Below are positions 8,885 through 18,041 of a stretch of 64,000 nt of DNA, piece by piece. The notes under the pieces were generated by a model. It was not told the DNA's origin and made no database searches. It worked only from the letters and a program-made list of their open reading frames with translations. Position numbers and translations under genes: made by a program. Origin of the DNA: Dysgonomonas mossii DSM 22836 (lineage in GTDB: Bacteria; Bacteroidota; Bacteroidia; Bacteroidales; Dysgonomonadaceae); assembly GCF_000213575.1 (NCBI RefSeq), contig NZ_GL892006.1:1-64000 (forward strand). Reading direction: 5' to 3'. Position 1 is the first letter of the stretch, and each line of letters opens with the position of its first letter.

Positions 8885-10198
8885 TTAATTAAACAATTTA
8901 TCATTTAATATTTGAAGTGTTCTCTCTTTATCTTTTTTATATATAAGGAACGAGAAATTATATCTGCTACCCCCGTAAGACAACATTCTCACCGGAATTT
9001 CTTTCATAGCTCCCATAATATCTACTGATATCCCTGAGTCTTGCGACTCCAGATCGCCAATGACTGATACAATTACCATATCAGGGTCTACTGATACCGT
9101 TCCATATTTTTTCAGATCATCTACAATGGCCTGAAGGTTACGGTCGTCATCGATTGTCAATGATACTCCTACCTCCGAGGTTGCTAACATATCCAAAGAT
9201 GTCTGATAGTTTTCGAAAACTTCTGCTATTTTACGTAAAAATCCATGGGCAAGCAACATTTTTCCCGATTTTATCTTTATCGCAGTAATATTATCTCTTG
9301 CACCTACGGCCTTTATTACATTTGCTTCTGTCTTGTTAGATATAAGCGTACCTGCCGCATCAGGATATTGAGTATTCTTTAAACGAACAGGAATATCTGC
9401 AAGCTTAGCCGGAAGAATACTTGATGGGTGGAGTATCTTAGTACCGAAGTATGCAAGTTCTGCCGCCTCATCGAAATTTAACTGACGGATAGGTGCCGTT
9501 GCCTTTACATAACGTGGATCGTTATTCTGCATGGTATCTACATCCGCCCATATTTCTATCTCTTCGGCATTTACAGCTACACCTATCAATGATGCGCTGA
9601 AATCACTTCCTCCTTTACGCAAGTCGTCTATTTCGCCATAAGCATTTTTGCAAATATAGCCTTGTGTGATATACAAGTCAGCATCTTTAGACTCTTCCAA
9701 TAATGCTGATAGTTTATCTTTAATATATACAGGATCGGGAGCCGAGTTTTTATCTGTGCGCATAAACTCTAGCGCAGGAATCAACACAGCATTTACCTTC
9801 TTATCCAATAAATACAGATAGAATAGCTCGGAGCTTATCAATTCACCTTGAGCCAGTACCACACGCTCTTCGAAGAGTGTGAACAGGTCTTTGGTAAATG
9901 TACGGATATAATCAAACTTAGAAATTAAAAGCTCATGCGCCAGTTTTTTCGACTCTCCATTTTCGAAAAGAGAATCAACCAGTTCTATATATTGCTTTTC
10001 GAGCCCATTTATTATTTCTATCGCTCCTTCTTGGTTCTTTTTATATAGGTAATCGGATATTTCAGTCAAAGCTTCGGCCGTACCACGCATAGAAGATAAC
10101 ACAATAATATTGCCATTATCCTTCACTACAATATCAGCCACTTCTTTTATTTTGTCAACAGTAGCTATAGATGCACTTCCAAATTTTTGAACTTTCAT
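8885..10198 (-). CDS. lysC: Aspartate kinase (two ACT domains)
   Basis: The 437-residue enzyme phosphorylates aspartate, the first step toward lysine, threonine, methionine and diaminopimelate. The kinase domain is residues 1 to about 290 (VLSSMRGT, GGSDFSASL, EIWADVDTMQ, EAAELAYFGTKILHP). Two ACT domains follow from about 300 (ITAIKIKS, then VIVSVIGDL), which normally bind lysine or threonine for feedback control. The N-terminal nucleotide loop, canonically KFGGTS, reads KFGSAS at 5-10; Lys5 is kept. It has no homoserine dehydrogenase fusion, and lysA lies directly downstream, so it probably serves the lysine/peptidoglycan branch. Confidence 0.95.
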   Translation of the reverse strand: MKVQKFGSASIATVDKIKEVADIVVKDNGNIIVLSSMRGTAEALTEISDYLYKKNQEGAIEIINGLEKQYIELVDSLFENGESKKLAHELLISKFDYIRTFTKDLFTLFEERVVLAQGELISSELFYLYLLDKKVNAVLIPALEFMRTDKNSAPDPVYIKDKLSALLEESKDADLYITQGYICKNAYGEIDDLRKGGSDFSASLIGVAVNAEEIEIWADVDTMQNNDPRYVKATAPIRQLNFDEAAELAYFGTKILHPSSILPAKLADIPVRLKNTQYPDAAGTLISNKTEANVIKAVGARDNITAIKIKSGKMLLAHGFLRKIAEVFENYQTSLDMLATSEVGVSLTIDDDRNLQAIVDDLKKYGTVSVDPDMVIVSVIGDLESQDSGISVDIMGAMKEIPVRMLSYGGSRYNFSFLIYKKDKERTLQILNDKLFN

Positions 10199-10605
10199 AT
10201 TAGTACCTTATTTATAAATATTAGCCGTAACCAAGATGCAAAAGTACAAAAATTTTTGAGCCTTCATTTCAGATTTATACATATATTTACAATCAAGCTC
10301 TATTTTTATCAAAAAAATACACAATAATATATTTTTATTTAAGGCGACATCTCAAAACAACAACATCCACACAGGAGCACAAACACAAAACACTAAATAA
10401 CAATCGATTAACATTATAAAACATCAATTTTCATTTAATATATTTCTGTATTTAACAAAAAGGCTTTACCTTTGCAGCCGAAAATCAAAACAAGGATATG
10501 CTAAGCGTAGTATAATTTGTTTTGTATCCCAAAAATTGGGAGAGCCATATTCTATTTCTGTGAGGCATTGGGATAAGGCTTTAGTGGTAACCAAATAATT
10601 ATTTT
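10199..10605. other. Divergent region with structured leader before the Cys-less TlpA-like gene
   Basis: There is no gene in these 407 nt between lysC (leftward) and the TlpA-like gene (rightward). After the -7 box at 10467-10474 the transcript would have a leader of about 125 nt. TATCCCAA (10525-10532) can pair with TTGGGA just downstream (10536-10541) or with TTGGGATA (10568-10575); the two pairings exclude each other. No known riboswitch class is recognised. Confidence 0.45.
10467..10474 (+). promoter_or_regulatory. -7 box (TACCTTTG) upstream of the TlpA-like gene
   Basis: TACCTTTG followed by GCAG is a close match to the Bacteroidota -7 element. A TTTC about 20 nt upstream is a near match to the -33 TTTG. 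The start would fall near 10480, leaving a leader of roughly 125 nt. Confidence 0.6.
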
Positions 10606-11115
10606 ATGAAGTATGCGAAGTATTTCTTGTTTGTAGGTATTGCTCTAATCGGCTTATCATCTAATACAACAAGAACTTCTGGGCTTTCTTCGGAAGGTAT
10701 TTATCCGGGAAACCTGTTCCCTGATATCAAAAATTTAGAGAACAAATCAGGGACAAAAATGAACCTGTCTGATCTGAAAGGTCAAAAAATATTGGTAAAT
10801 TTCTGGGCTGCTTACGATGCCCCTTCACACAAGGACAATGTGCTTTTTGCAAATGTAATAGAGAACAAAAAGTATCCTGTGAGAATGGTGTCTGTATCTT
10901 TCGACAAGAACGAATCTGTCTTTGAAAGAACGCTGACAATGGATCGCATAGACGCGAAGTATCAGTTTATAGCAAAAAACGATGCTTATTCAAGTTTATA
11001 CGATCATTACCAATTGAGGAAAGGATTTAAGAATTACTTAATCGATGAAAACGGAGTAATTATGGCAATGAATCTTTCGCCCAACGATTTAGATCAGTTA
11101 TTGAAAAAGAATTAA
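10606..11115 (+). CDS. TlpA-like thioredoxin-fold protein without active-site cysteines
   Basis: The protein has 169 residues with an N-terminal signal or anchor segment (about 5-20) and one thioredoxin-fold domain (about 35-168). The fold is shown by PGNLFPDIKNLENKSG, MNLSDLKGQKILVNFWA, VRMVSVSFD and NYLIDENGVI. In TlpA/ResA proteins the helix start reads WCxPC; here it is YDAPS (70-74), so both redox cysteines are replaced (Asp71, Ser74). It therefore cannot do dithiol chemistry and may act as a binding or structural relative. It stands alone, with its own promoter, a structured leader and a strong terminator. Confidence 0.85.
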   Translation: MKYAKYFLFVGIALIGLSSNTTRTSGLSSEGIYPGNLFPDIKNLENKSGTKMNLSDLKGQKILVNFWAAYDAPSHKDNVLFANVIENKKYPVRMVSVSFDKNESVFERTLTMDRIDAKYQFIAKNDAYSSLYDHYQLRKGFKNYLIDENGVIMAMNLSPNDLDQLLKKN

Positions 11116-11132
11116 TTGATTTCATTTATTAT

Positions 11133-11175
11133 AAAGCGTTTCATTTCCAGAAAATGAGACGCTTTATTCTTTTTA
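11133..11175 (+). terminator. Rho-independent terminator after the TlpA-like gene
   Basis: The arms AAAGCGT..CATTT and AAATGAGACGCTTT form a stem of about 14 bp with one mismatch (11133-11165), followed by ATTCTTTTTATTTTT. It begins 17 nt after the stop codon. Confidence 0.85.
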
Positions 11176-11206
11176 TTTTTATCTTGCAGCGTAAATCACA
11201 ACAAGA

Positions 11207-11827
11207 ATGACAAAGCGACAAAATACACAAGTCAACAAAGGCATAATAGCAAAAACACTCGACTGGGCTTACTCTAAAGCCGTAAGCGGATTTACCGGAG
11301 TAGACTCGGCATACGATCTGGGCAATAGCTACCTCGCACAAAAAGGTTCACTCGAAGAACAGGTAGATTCTCTTATCAAATGGCAAGTAGCCAAAGCTGC
11401 AACAAGCGGCTTTGTCACAGGGCTGGGAGGTGTTATGATAATGCCGCTGACAGTGCCGGCCAATATAGCCAGTGTAATTTATGTTCAGATACGGATGATT
11501 GCAGCCATAGCATACATGGGAGGCCACGATATTCGCGAAGACAGGGTAAAATCGCTGATCTATATTTGTATGGTAGGCAACGGAGCCAAAGAATTATTGA
11601 AGGATATGAGCGTAAAAGCCGGAGAAAGGCTAGCAGCCAAAATTGCAGAGAAAGTGAGTACCAATATAGCAAGCAAAACAGGGCAAAAGAGTGTTACCTC
11701 CCTAGGTAAGGCCGTGCCGGTATTGGGTGGCGTGGTAGGCGGCTCATACGATGGTATAACAACAAGAGTAGTCGGAAAAGTGGCAAAAAAGATTTTTATA
11801 GACAAACAAGCTTCAGAAAAAGACTAA
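11207..11827 (+). CDS. EcsC-family protein
   Basis: The 206-residue protein matches the EcsC family. It has an amphipathic N-terminal part (AYDLGNSYLAQKGSLEEQVDSLI), a glycine-rich stretch with a hydrophobic hairpin (ATSGFVTGLGGVMIMPLTVPANI) and the family-typical YVQIRMIAAIAYMGGHD. The C-terminal part has alternating small residues (KAVPVLGGVVGGSYDG). EcsC is named from the Bacillus ecsABC locus, but no EcsAB transporter is adjacent, and the molecular role of the family is not established. It probably associates with the membrane. The gene converges on the nicotinamidase gene. Confidence 0.85.
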   Translation: MTKRQNTQVNKGIIAKTLDWAYSKAVSGFTGVDSAYDLGNSYLAQKGSLEEQVDSLIKWQVAKAATSGFVTGLGGVMIMPLTVPANIASVIYVQIRMIAAIAYMGGHDIREDRVKSLIYICMVGNGAKELLKDMSVKAGERLAAKIAEKVSTNIASKTGQKSVTSLGKAVPVLGGVVGGSYDGITTRVVGKVAKKIFIDKQASEKD

Positions 11828-11842
11828 AGCGAAGATAAAGCA

Positions 11843-12631
11843 TCAGCCAAAAACATATTCCGTTGATAATACGAATCTTACACCTTGATCCTTTGCTTTA
11901 TCAAAAATAGCCTTGGCACTTTCATTACCCGGATTTATCCAAGACATACAATCTGTGAGAACAGTTACTTTATTTGCCAACTCATCGCATTCATCGAGGA
12001 TATCATTCAAAGAGCTGGCAACACAATAATCTGCCGCCTCACCCATCAACAACACTTCGTCGAAAGTATTCAGTACCGACAGCAAGGTTCTATTCAAATG
12101 GGTTCCCACCTCATTCTCCCACTCTACCGCCGCTCTAAAAATACTATAATGTTCTGTTGATTGCGAATATCCTTTATAGAACAACTCATACGAATGGTCA
12201 TTATCAATAGCCCATTGGGTCAGGCTGTCAGTCAACACCTTATTGATTGCCCATCCCTCTGTACCTAAAATACAATGCATAGGCCATATTGTGCAGACTC
12301 CCCCCTTGGCCTCCAGTTGCTCAAGATAAGGAAGAGCCTTTTCTTTGTTAAATTGAGGTATCCAAACACCTTTTCTTACATCAGAAGCCGTTATCGAAGA
12401 AAATAAAGCCGGACGGTTTCCAAGCTCCCCTTTCCAATAACATTGATGTGCAATATGAATCGGTTGATGAGAGTCTAAAGTAAGTGCGATATAAGAAATT
12501 AGCTCCTGATTCTTTAATATAAAGTCTGCCATACGCTTTACGTCGGCATCCGCACCCTTTACAAACAGTTCTCCTGTTGGCAAGGTAAAATCATTTTGGA
12601 TATCAACACCCAGTATAGCTACTTTTTTCAT
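11843..12631 (-). CDS. Nicotinamidase-type cysteine hydrolase (isochorismatase superfamily)
   Basis: This 262-residue enzyme probably converts nicotinamide to nicotinate for NAD salvage. The catalytic triad is visible: Asp10 (GVDIQNDF), Lys153 (FYKGYSQ) and Cys203 (AADYCVASS). The metal site is suggested by LDSHQPIHIAH (Asp53, His55) and WPMHC (His119), as in PncA. It is longer than E. coli PncA (about 213 residues) and resembles the larger amidases common in Bacteroidota, so a related amide substrate cannot be excluded. A -7 box lies about 40 nt upstream, and the motif GTAACAAAAGTAACA in its promoter region recurs before the S46 peptidase gene. Confidence 0.85.
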   Translation of the reverse strand: MKKVAILGVDIQNDFTLPTGELFVKGADADVKRMADFILKNQELISYIALTLDSHQPIHIAHQCYWKGELGNRPALFSSITASDVRKGVWIPQFNKEKALPYLEQLEAKGGVCTIWPMHCILGTEGWAINKVLTDSLTQWAIDNDHSYELFYKGYSQSTEHYSIFRAAVEWENEVGTHLNRTLLSVLNTFDEVLLMGEAADYCVASSLNDILDECDELANKVTVLTDCMSWINPGNESAKAIFDKAKDQGVRFVLSTEYVFG

Positions 12632-12668
12632 AATCTCTTGTATTTGTTCAATGTTATATTAGCTCTTA

Positions 12669-12676
12669 CAAAGATA
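12669..12676 (-). promoter_or_regulatory. -7 box (TATCTTTG) for the nicotinamidase gene
   Basis: On the minus strand TATCTTTG lies 38 nt before the ATG. A second possible -7 box (TACTTTTG, 12690-12697) overlaps the repeated GTTAC-type motif just upstream. Which one is used is unclear. Confidence 0.4.
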
Positions 12677-12807
12677 CGACAAAAGGTAACAAAAGTAACA
12701 CATATTTCACAGTTTCTACCGTGTCACTTTGGGCAATTACATATCTGTTATACGAGCCTACTGATGATAGTAACACCTTTATCTAATTTAGATAAATATA
12801 GGCAGAA

Positions 12808-13383
12808 ATGATAAAAAATGCCGTATCTTCAAGCAATAAAATGAGTCTTATGCAAATACATATAAACAAAGGTGTTTTCTATTCATTTAAGATAAAAGAT
12901 AGAAAACGATTAGAGTCCGGCATTCTACTGGTTGAAGGAGAAGACTGGGTACTGCTGAGTAGTATTTTTTCTGATTATATTGTAGATGGTTATATGCTCA
13001 TCAATAAAAAGTATATAACATCTATACACCGAACCGAAAAAGAGATATTTACCGAAAAGGTACTGAAAGCCTCTAATAAAACCGACATTGTCCCATATAT
13101 AGATATACCTCACTTATCAACGGATTCTCTTTTCAAATGGATTGAAGACAAACATATTGTTTTTCAGATAGACAACAGAGATGAGCATCAATGCTGGATA
13201 GGTAAAATATTAGACTCGACCAAGAAATCCATATTTCTTACGCCGCTTACACCTAAAGGTGAATGGGACAAGTCTGTATATTACGCTTTTCGCAAGGCCA
13301 ATATTCGGATCATTTCCTTCAATAGTGATTATATCAATTCACTAATGGCGTATAACAAAAAACATATTGAAGAGAATGAATAA
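12808..13383 (+). CDS. Unknown cytosolic protein with two similar beta-rich modules
   Basis: The protein has 191 residues, with no signal peptide or membrane helix. I do not recognise a named family with certainty. Two segments look alike: about 30-80 (GILLVEGEDWVLLSS..DGYMLINKKYITSIHR) and about 125-185 (WIGKILDSTKKSIFLTPLTPKGEWDKS..IRIISFNSDYINSL). Each reads as a small five-strand barrel ending in an Ile-containing strand and a Tyr/Leu helix, reminiscent of Sm-like or WYL-like folds; this is inference. Alternative starts exist at 12841 and 12850, and the first eleven residues are low in information. It stands alone between nicotinamidase (divergent) and parE. Confidence 0.6.
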   Translation: MIKNAVSSSNKMSLMQIHINKGVFYSFKIKDRKRLESGILLVEGEDWVLLSSIFSDYIVDGYMLINKKYITSIHRTEKEIFTEKVLKASNKTDIVPYIDIPHLSTDSLFKWIEDKHIVFQIDNRDEHQCWIGKILDSTKKSIFLTPLTPKGEWDKSVYYAFRKANIRIISFNSDYINSLMAYNKKHIEENE

Positions 13384-13543
13384 CAACCTAAAATAATAAA
13401 AGATGCAGCTTAACAAATAATACGCAGACTAAATATCTATTAAATAAAAAAATAAGATGAAATGGGGAAATTTAAGACTTTTTGTTCCCAATTTTTTTTT
13501 ATATTTTTACACCGCATTTACTTAAAGAGTACCAAAAGATTGT

Positions 13544-15397
13544 ATGGAAGAAGAAAAGATAGTACTACCCGAAATAAATTATTCTGACGATGATATAAAA
13601 ACCCTCGACTGGCAGGAACATATCCGCCGTCGTCCGGGTATGTATATAGGAAAGTTAGGTGACGGCTCATCTGCCGATGATGGTATATATGTACTTCTCA
13701 AAGAGGTGCTGGATAACTCCATTGACGAATATATGATGGGGTTTGGCAAAAACATCGATGTTTCTATCACCGACGGTGTTGTCAAAGTACGCGACCACGG
13801 ACGTGGCGTGCCATTGGGTAAAGTAAAAGACGTTTCTTCGAGAATGAATACCGGTGCTAAATACGATTCCAAAGCTTTTAAGAAGTCTGTGGGATTAAAT
13901 GGTGTTGGTATAAAGGCGGTAAATGCATTGTCTTCTTTTTTCCTTATTCAGAGTTATCGTGAAGGTCAAACAACTTCTGTAGAATATTGCAGAGCCATTG
14001 TAGAAAAAGAAGAAGCAATACACCCTACAAATGAAGAGAATGGTACTCTGATCGAATTTATTCCCGATGCTACTATTTTCACAGGATATACCTTTAGGGA
14101 TGACTACGTAGAAAGCCTTCTTAAAAATTACGTATTCCTGAACACAGGGCTAACAATCACATATAACGGAAAGAAATTCCACTCCAAAAATGGTCTTGTA
14201 GACTTGCTAAATGAGTACATGACTTCCGAACCTTTATATCCTATCATCCACATGAAGGAGGCTGACATAGAGGTCGTGATCACACACACCGATCAGTATG
14301 GTGAAGAATATTACTCATTTGTGAATGGACAGCATACAACACAAGGAGGAACACACCAATCGGCTTTTCGCGAATCATTATCTCGTGTAATAAAAGAATT
14401 CTATAACAAGAATTTCGATTACGCAGATATACGTAGCGGAATAGTTGCGGCAATCAGTGTAAAAGTAGAAGAACCTGTTTTCGAGTCGCAAACAAAGACT
14501 AAACTCGGATCTAAAGATATGGGGCCCGGAGGTCCTTCTGTTCAGAAGTTTATCGGTGACTTCTTAAAGAAAGAGCTGGATAACTATTTACATAAGCATG
14601 CGGATACTTCTGAAGCTTTATTGAAAAAAATCCTAGAATCGGAAAAAGAGCGTAAAGCTATTGCCGGTGTAACAAAACTGGCTCGCGAACGTGCCAAGAA
14701 AGCAAACCTGCACAATAAGAAGTTACGCGACTGCCGTATACATTACAATGATACCAAAGGAGACAATTTGGATGAAACAAGCATATTTATCACCGAGGGA
14801 GACTCTGCAAGCGGATCTATAACTAAAAGTCGTAATCCAAATCTACAAGCTGTATTTAGCCTGCGGGGTAAACCACTGAACAGCTTTGGACTAACAAAGA
14901 AAATCGTCTACGAAAATGAAGAGTTCAACCTTCTACAGGCAGCTTTAAATATCGAAGACGGATTGGATGGGTTACGCTACAACAAAATAATTATTGCAAC
15001 CGATGCCGACACCGACGGGATGCATATACGCTTGTTGTTACTCACATTTTTCTTACAGTTCTTCCCCGATCTGATAAAGAAGAACCATGTATATATTCTT
15101 CAAACACCTCTCTTCCGTGTACGCAACAAGAAAGAGACAATCTATTGCTATACAGAAGAAGAGCGACTGAATGCCATCAAAAAACTGGGTTCGAATCCAG
15201 AGATAACACGATTTAAAGGGTTGGGGGAGATATCTCCCGATGAATTCGTTCATTTTATAGGAAAAGATATTCGCCTCGACCGTGTATCGATGAGAAAAGG
15301 AGACTCGGTAAGCAATATGCTCAATTTCTATATGGGCAAGAATACACCCGAAAGACAAGAGTTTATTATCGACAATCTTGTAATCGAAGAAGATTAA
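13544..15397 (+). CDS. parE: DNA topoisomerase IV subunit B (type IIA ATPase subunit)
   Basis: The 617-residue protein has the full GyrB/ParE layout. The GHKL ATPase domain is about 20-230 ([34 protein letters not shown]). The transducer domain follows, with the QTKTKLGS lysine loop. The TOPRIM domain starts at about 415 ([10 protein letters not shown], then [10 protein letters not shown]) with the metal-binding acidic residues. The FKGLGEISP motif is near the end. Its length and lack of GyrB-type insertions suit ParE rather than GyrB. No parC is next to it; the next gene is purU, 9 nt downstream. Confidence 0.9.
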   Translation: MEEEKIVLPEINYSDDDIKTLDWQEHIRRRPGMYIGKLGDGSSADDGIYVLLKEVLDNSIDEYMMGFGKNIDVSITDGVVKVRDHGRGVPLGKVKDVSSRMNTGAKYDSKAFKKSVGLNGVGIKAVNALSSFFLIQSYREGQTTSVEYCRAIVEKEEAIHPTNEENGTLIEFIPDATIFTGYTFRDDYVESLLKNYVFLNTGLTITYNGKKFHSKNGLVDLLNEYMTSEPLYPIIHMKEADIEVVITHTDQYGEEYYSFVNGQHTTQGGTHQSAFRESLSRVIKEFYNKNFDYADIRSGIVAAISVKVEEPVFESQTKTKLGSKDMGPGGPSVQKFIGDFLKKELDNYLHKHADTSEALLKKILESEKERKAIAGVTKLARERAKKANLHNKKLRDCRIHYNDTKGDNLDETSIFITEGDSASGSITKSRNPNLQAVFSLRGKPLNSFGLTKKIVYENEEFNLLQAALNIEDGLDGLRYNKIIIATDADTDGMHIRLLLLTFFLQFFPDLIKKNHVYILQTPLFRVRNKKETIYCYTEEERLNAIKKLGSNPEITRFKGLGEISPDEFVHFIGKDIRLDRVSMRKGDSVSNMLNFYMGKNTPERQEFIIDNLVIEED

Positions 15398-15406
15398 CAG
15401 CATTAT

Positions 15407-16270
15407 ATGAATAACAACGCACACGCAATTATCCTTATTTCATCGCCTGATCGTCCGGGACTGGTAGCCGCAGTTACCGATTTTATCAATATAAACGGTG
15501 GAAATATCATCAATCTGGAGCAACATGTAGATAAACAAGACAATACGTTCTTCATGCGTATAGAATGGGATCTCGCAAACTTCATTATTCCAAAGGAGAA
15601 AATAAGCGATTACTTCCAAACCCTATATGTGAACAAGTATAACATGACATTCAGGTTATACTTTAACGACCATACACCGCGTATGGCCGTTTTTGTTTCC
15701 AAAATGTCGCATTGCCTTTTTGATATACTGGCACGCTACACTGCGGGTGAATGGAAAGTAGAGATACCTCTTATCATCAGCAATCACGAAGACCTACGCT
15801 GGGTGGCAGAACGGTTTGGAATTGAATATCATGTACTAAAGCTCGACAAAGACAATAAGGACGAAATAGAAGCAAAGCAATTAGTTCTCTTAGAAGAAAA
15901 GAAGATCGACTTTATAGTTTTAGCTCGTTATATGCAGATACTGACCGATAAATTTATTGAGTCATATCCAAACAGAATAATCAATATACACCATTCCTTT
16001 TTACCCGCCTTTGTAGGTGCAAGACCATATCATGCGGCTTACGAACGAGGAGTAAAAATAATAGGGGCCACAAGCCATTATGTAACAACCGAGCTTGATG
16101 CGGGACCGATTATAGAACAGGATATTACACGTATCACTCACCGTGATAGCGTTGAAAATCTAGTGAGAAAAGGTCAAGACTTAGAGAAGATAGTACTCTC
16201 TCATGCCATAGAAAGTCACCTGAAAAGGCGCATATTGGTATATAAAAATAAGACTATCTTATTTTCATAA
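15407..16270 (+). CDS. purU: Formyltetrahydrofolate deformylase
   Basis: This 287-residue enzyme hydrolyses 10-formyl-tetrahydrofolate to formate and tetrahydrofolate, balancing the one-carbon pool and supplying formate. An N-terminal ACT domain (about 8-80, ISSPDRPGLVAAVTDFIN) precedes the formyl-transferase fold. The catalytic Asn-His pair is in INIHHSFLPAF and the Asp in TTELDAGPIIEQ, followed by RITHRD. It starts 9 nt after the parE stop and is probably co-transcribed, although the functions are unrelated. Confidence 0.95.
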   Translation: MNNNAHAIILISSPDRPGLVAAVTDFININGGNIINLEQHVDKQDNTFFMRIEWDLANFIIPKEKISDYFQTLYVNKYNMTFRLYFNDHTPRMAVFVSKMSHCLFDILARYTAGEWKVEIPLIISNHEDLRWVAERFGIEYHVLKLDKDNKDEIEAKQLVLLEEKKIDFIVLARYMQILTDKFIESYPNRIINIHHSFLPAFVGARPYHAAYERGVKIIGATSHYVTTELDAGPIIEQDITRITHRDSVENLVRKGQDLEKIVLSHAIESHLKRRILVYKNKTILFS

Positions 16271-16339
16271 AGTACAAATATTCTGGCGTTTTATGTTATT
16301 TAATATACTATGGCTAGAAGATTTTAAACTATGTTTGGT

Positions 16340-16347
16340 TATATTTG
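16340..16347 (+). promoter_or_regulatory. -7 box (TATATTTG) upstream of the POT transporter
   Basis: TATATTTG matches TAnnTTTG and precedes the ATG by about 67 nt. The -33 position shows no clear TTTG. Confidence 0.4.
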
Positions 16348-16414
16348 TACTGCTTAAATATAGTCCACTTAAAATCTAAAAAAATATAATAATATTAATC
16401 TTAAATACGATCGT

Positions 16415-17962
16415 ATGTTTAAAAATCATCCTAAAGGTTTATTAGCAGCATCATTATCAAATATGGGAGAGCGTTTCGGCTTCTATATTATGATGGCTAT
16501 ATTAACTCTGTTCCTGATGTCGAAGTTCGGATTAAATGAAACAACCGCAACTGTAGTTTACTCTATATTCTATGGTTCTATCTATGGGCTAGCACTTGTT
16601 GGTGGTATAATTGCAGATAGAACAAAAAAATATAAAAGTACCATACAAATGGGGATCATCATTATGGCGATTGGCTATTTAATAATTGCCATACCAACTC
16701 CTACCCCTGTTTCGAATATGCCTCTATTTCTGGTTATAACGTGTTTGGGGCTCCTTGCTATTGCTTTTGGGAACGGTTTATTTAAAGGTAATTTACAAGC
16801 TCTAGTCGGTCAGATGTATGACAATCCGGAATATGGGAAAATGCGCGATTCCGGTTTTTCTCTATTTTATATGTTTATTAATGTTGGAGCCATTTTTGCT
16901 CCTGTTATAGCCGTAGGTATGAGAAACTGGTGGCTAAAAGCCCATGGATTCCTATATAATGGAGCTTTACCGGAACGTTGTCACGAATACTTAAATGGCA
17001 ATATTGGATCAGATAAGATTGCAGATTTTGAAAAGCTAGTTACTAGTGCGACTGTAAATAATACTCTACCTACCGATTTAACAAGTTTTTCAAACGAGTA
17101 CTTGAATGTTTTTACTACTGGATTTCACTATGCGTTTGGCGTAGCTATTTTAGCTATGTTAGTTTCTCTAACAGTATATATGATAAACAAAAAAAGATTT
17201 CCAGATCCGGCTCAGAAAAAAGAAGCTGCTAATACAGCTGAATCCATATCCGAAAAAGAAATGGATATAAAAGAAATTAAACAGCGCCTGTATGCTCTGT
17301 TCGCTGTATTTGCTGTAGTTGTTTTCTTTTGGCTTTCTTTTCATCAAAACGGAGCAACCCTCACTTACTTTGCGAAAGATTATATTAATTTAGAAAGTAT
17401 CAGAATTGATCTTGGTATTTTCGTTCTTGAAGGGGCTGAATTATTTCAATCAATAAACCCTTTCTTTGTTGTATTCCTAACCCCAATTATACTTGCTGTA
17501 TTTGGTTGGTTACGATCAAAAGGGAAGGAACCGTCAACCCCTAAAAAAATTGCGATAGGCATGGGTATTGCCGCTATAGCATACGCCGTTTTATTAATAG
17601 GGACTATAAGTATGCCCGAGGCCTCAGAAGTTAAAGCTATGGCTGGTGGACTACCTGCAACAATGAAAGTAACTCCATTGTTATTAATTGTTACATATCT
17701 TATTCTTACAATAGCTGAATTATTTATCAGTCCACTTGGGATATCATTCGTATCTAAAGTAGCACCTCCTAAATATCAGGGGCTTATGCAAGGATGTTGG
17801 CTGGGTGCGACAGCTCTTGCCAATTCATTCCTTTGGATTGGAGCTGTTTTATATACAAATACACCGTTATGGTCTACATGGGCTGTATTTATTGCAGCAT
17901 GTTTTGTCTCAATGATTATTATGTTTGCAATGTTGAAATGGCTTGAGCGTATAACAAAATAA
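16415..17962 (+). CDS. POT/PTR-family proton-coupled peptide transporter
   Basis: The protein has 515 residues and about 12-14 membrane helices, and imports di- and tripeptides with protons. The family signature on helix 1 is NMGERFGFY (17-25), where most members have ExxERFxYY: the first Glu, part of the proton-coupling network, is Asn, while Glu20 and Arg21 are kept. Helix 7 has the expected polar positions (HQNGATLTYFAKDYI). C-terminal motifs are SPLGISFVSKVAPPKYQG and MQGCWLG. It is a single-gene unit ending in a strong terminator. Peptide uptake fits the exported PepC-type and S46 peptidases elsewhere in the window. Confidence 0.92.
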   Translation: MFKNHPKGLLAASLSNMGERFGFYIMMAILTLFLMSKFGLNETTATVVYSIFYGSIYGLALVGGIIADRTKKYKSTIQMGIIIMAIGYLIIAIPTPTPVSNMPLFLVITCLGLLAIAFGNGLFKGNLQALVGQMYDNPEYGKMRDSGFSLFYMFINVGAIFAPVIAVGMRNWWLKAHGFLYNGALPERCHEYLNGNIGSDKIADFEKLVTSATVNNTLPTDLTSFSNEYLNVFTTGFHYAFGVAILAMLVSLTVYMINKKRFPDPAQKKEAANTAESISEKEMDIKEIKQRLYALFAVFAVVVFFWLSFHQNGATLTYFAKDYINLESIRIDLGIFVLEGAELFQSINPFFVVFLTPIILAVFGWLRSKGKEPSTPKKIAIGMGIAAIAYAVLLIGTISMPEASEVKAMAGGLPATMKVTPLLLIVTYLILTIAELFISPLGISFVSKVAPPKYQGLMQGCWLGATALANSFLWIGAVLYTNTPLWSTWAVFIAACFVSMIIMFAMLKWLERITK

Positions 17963-17986
17963 GAATTATTATAATTATATAAAAAC

Positions 17987-18026
17987 AATAACCCCGATCA
18001 TTTTTAGATAATCGGGGTTATTTTAT
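17987..18026. terminator. Bidirectional terminator between POT gene and membrane-protein gene
   Basis: AATAACCCCGAT (17987-17998) and ATCGGGGTTATT (18011-18022) form a 12-bp perfect stem with runs of A before and T after. It can end transcription from both converging genes. Confidence 0.9.
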
Positions 18027-18041
18027 AATATAGAATGTAGT

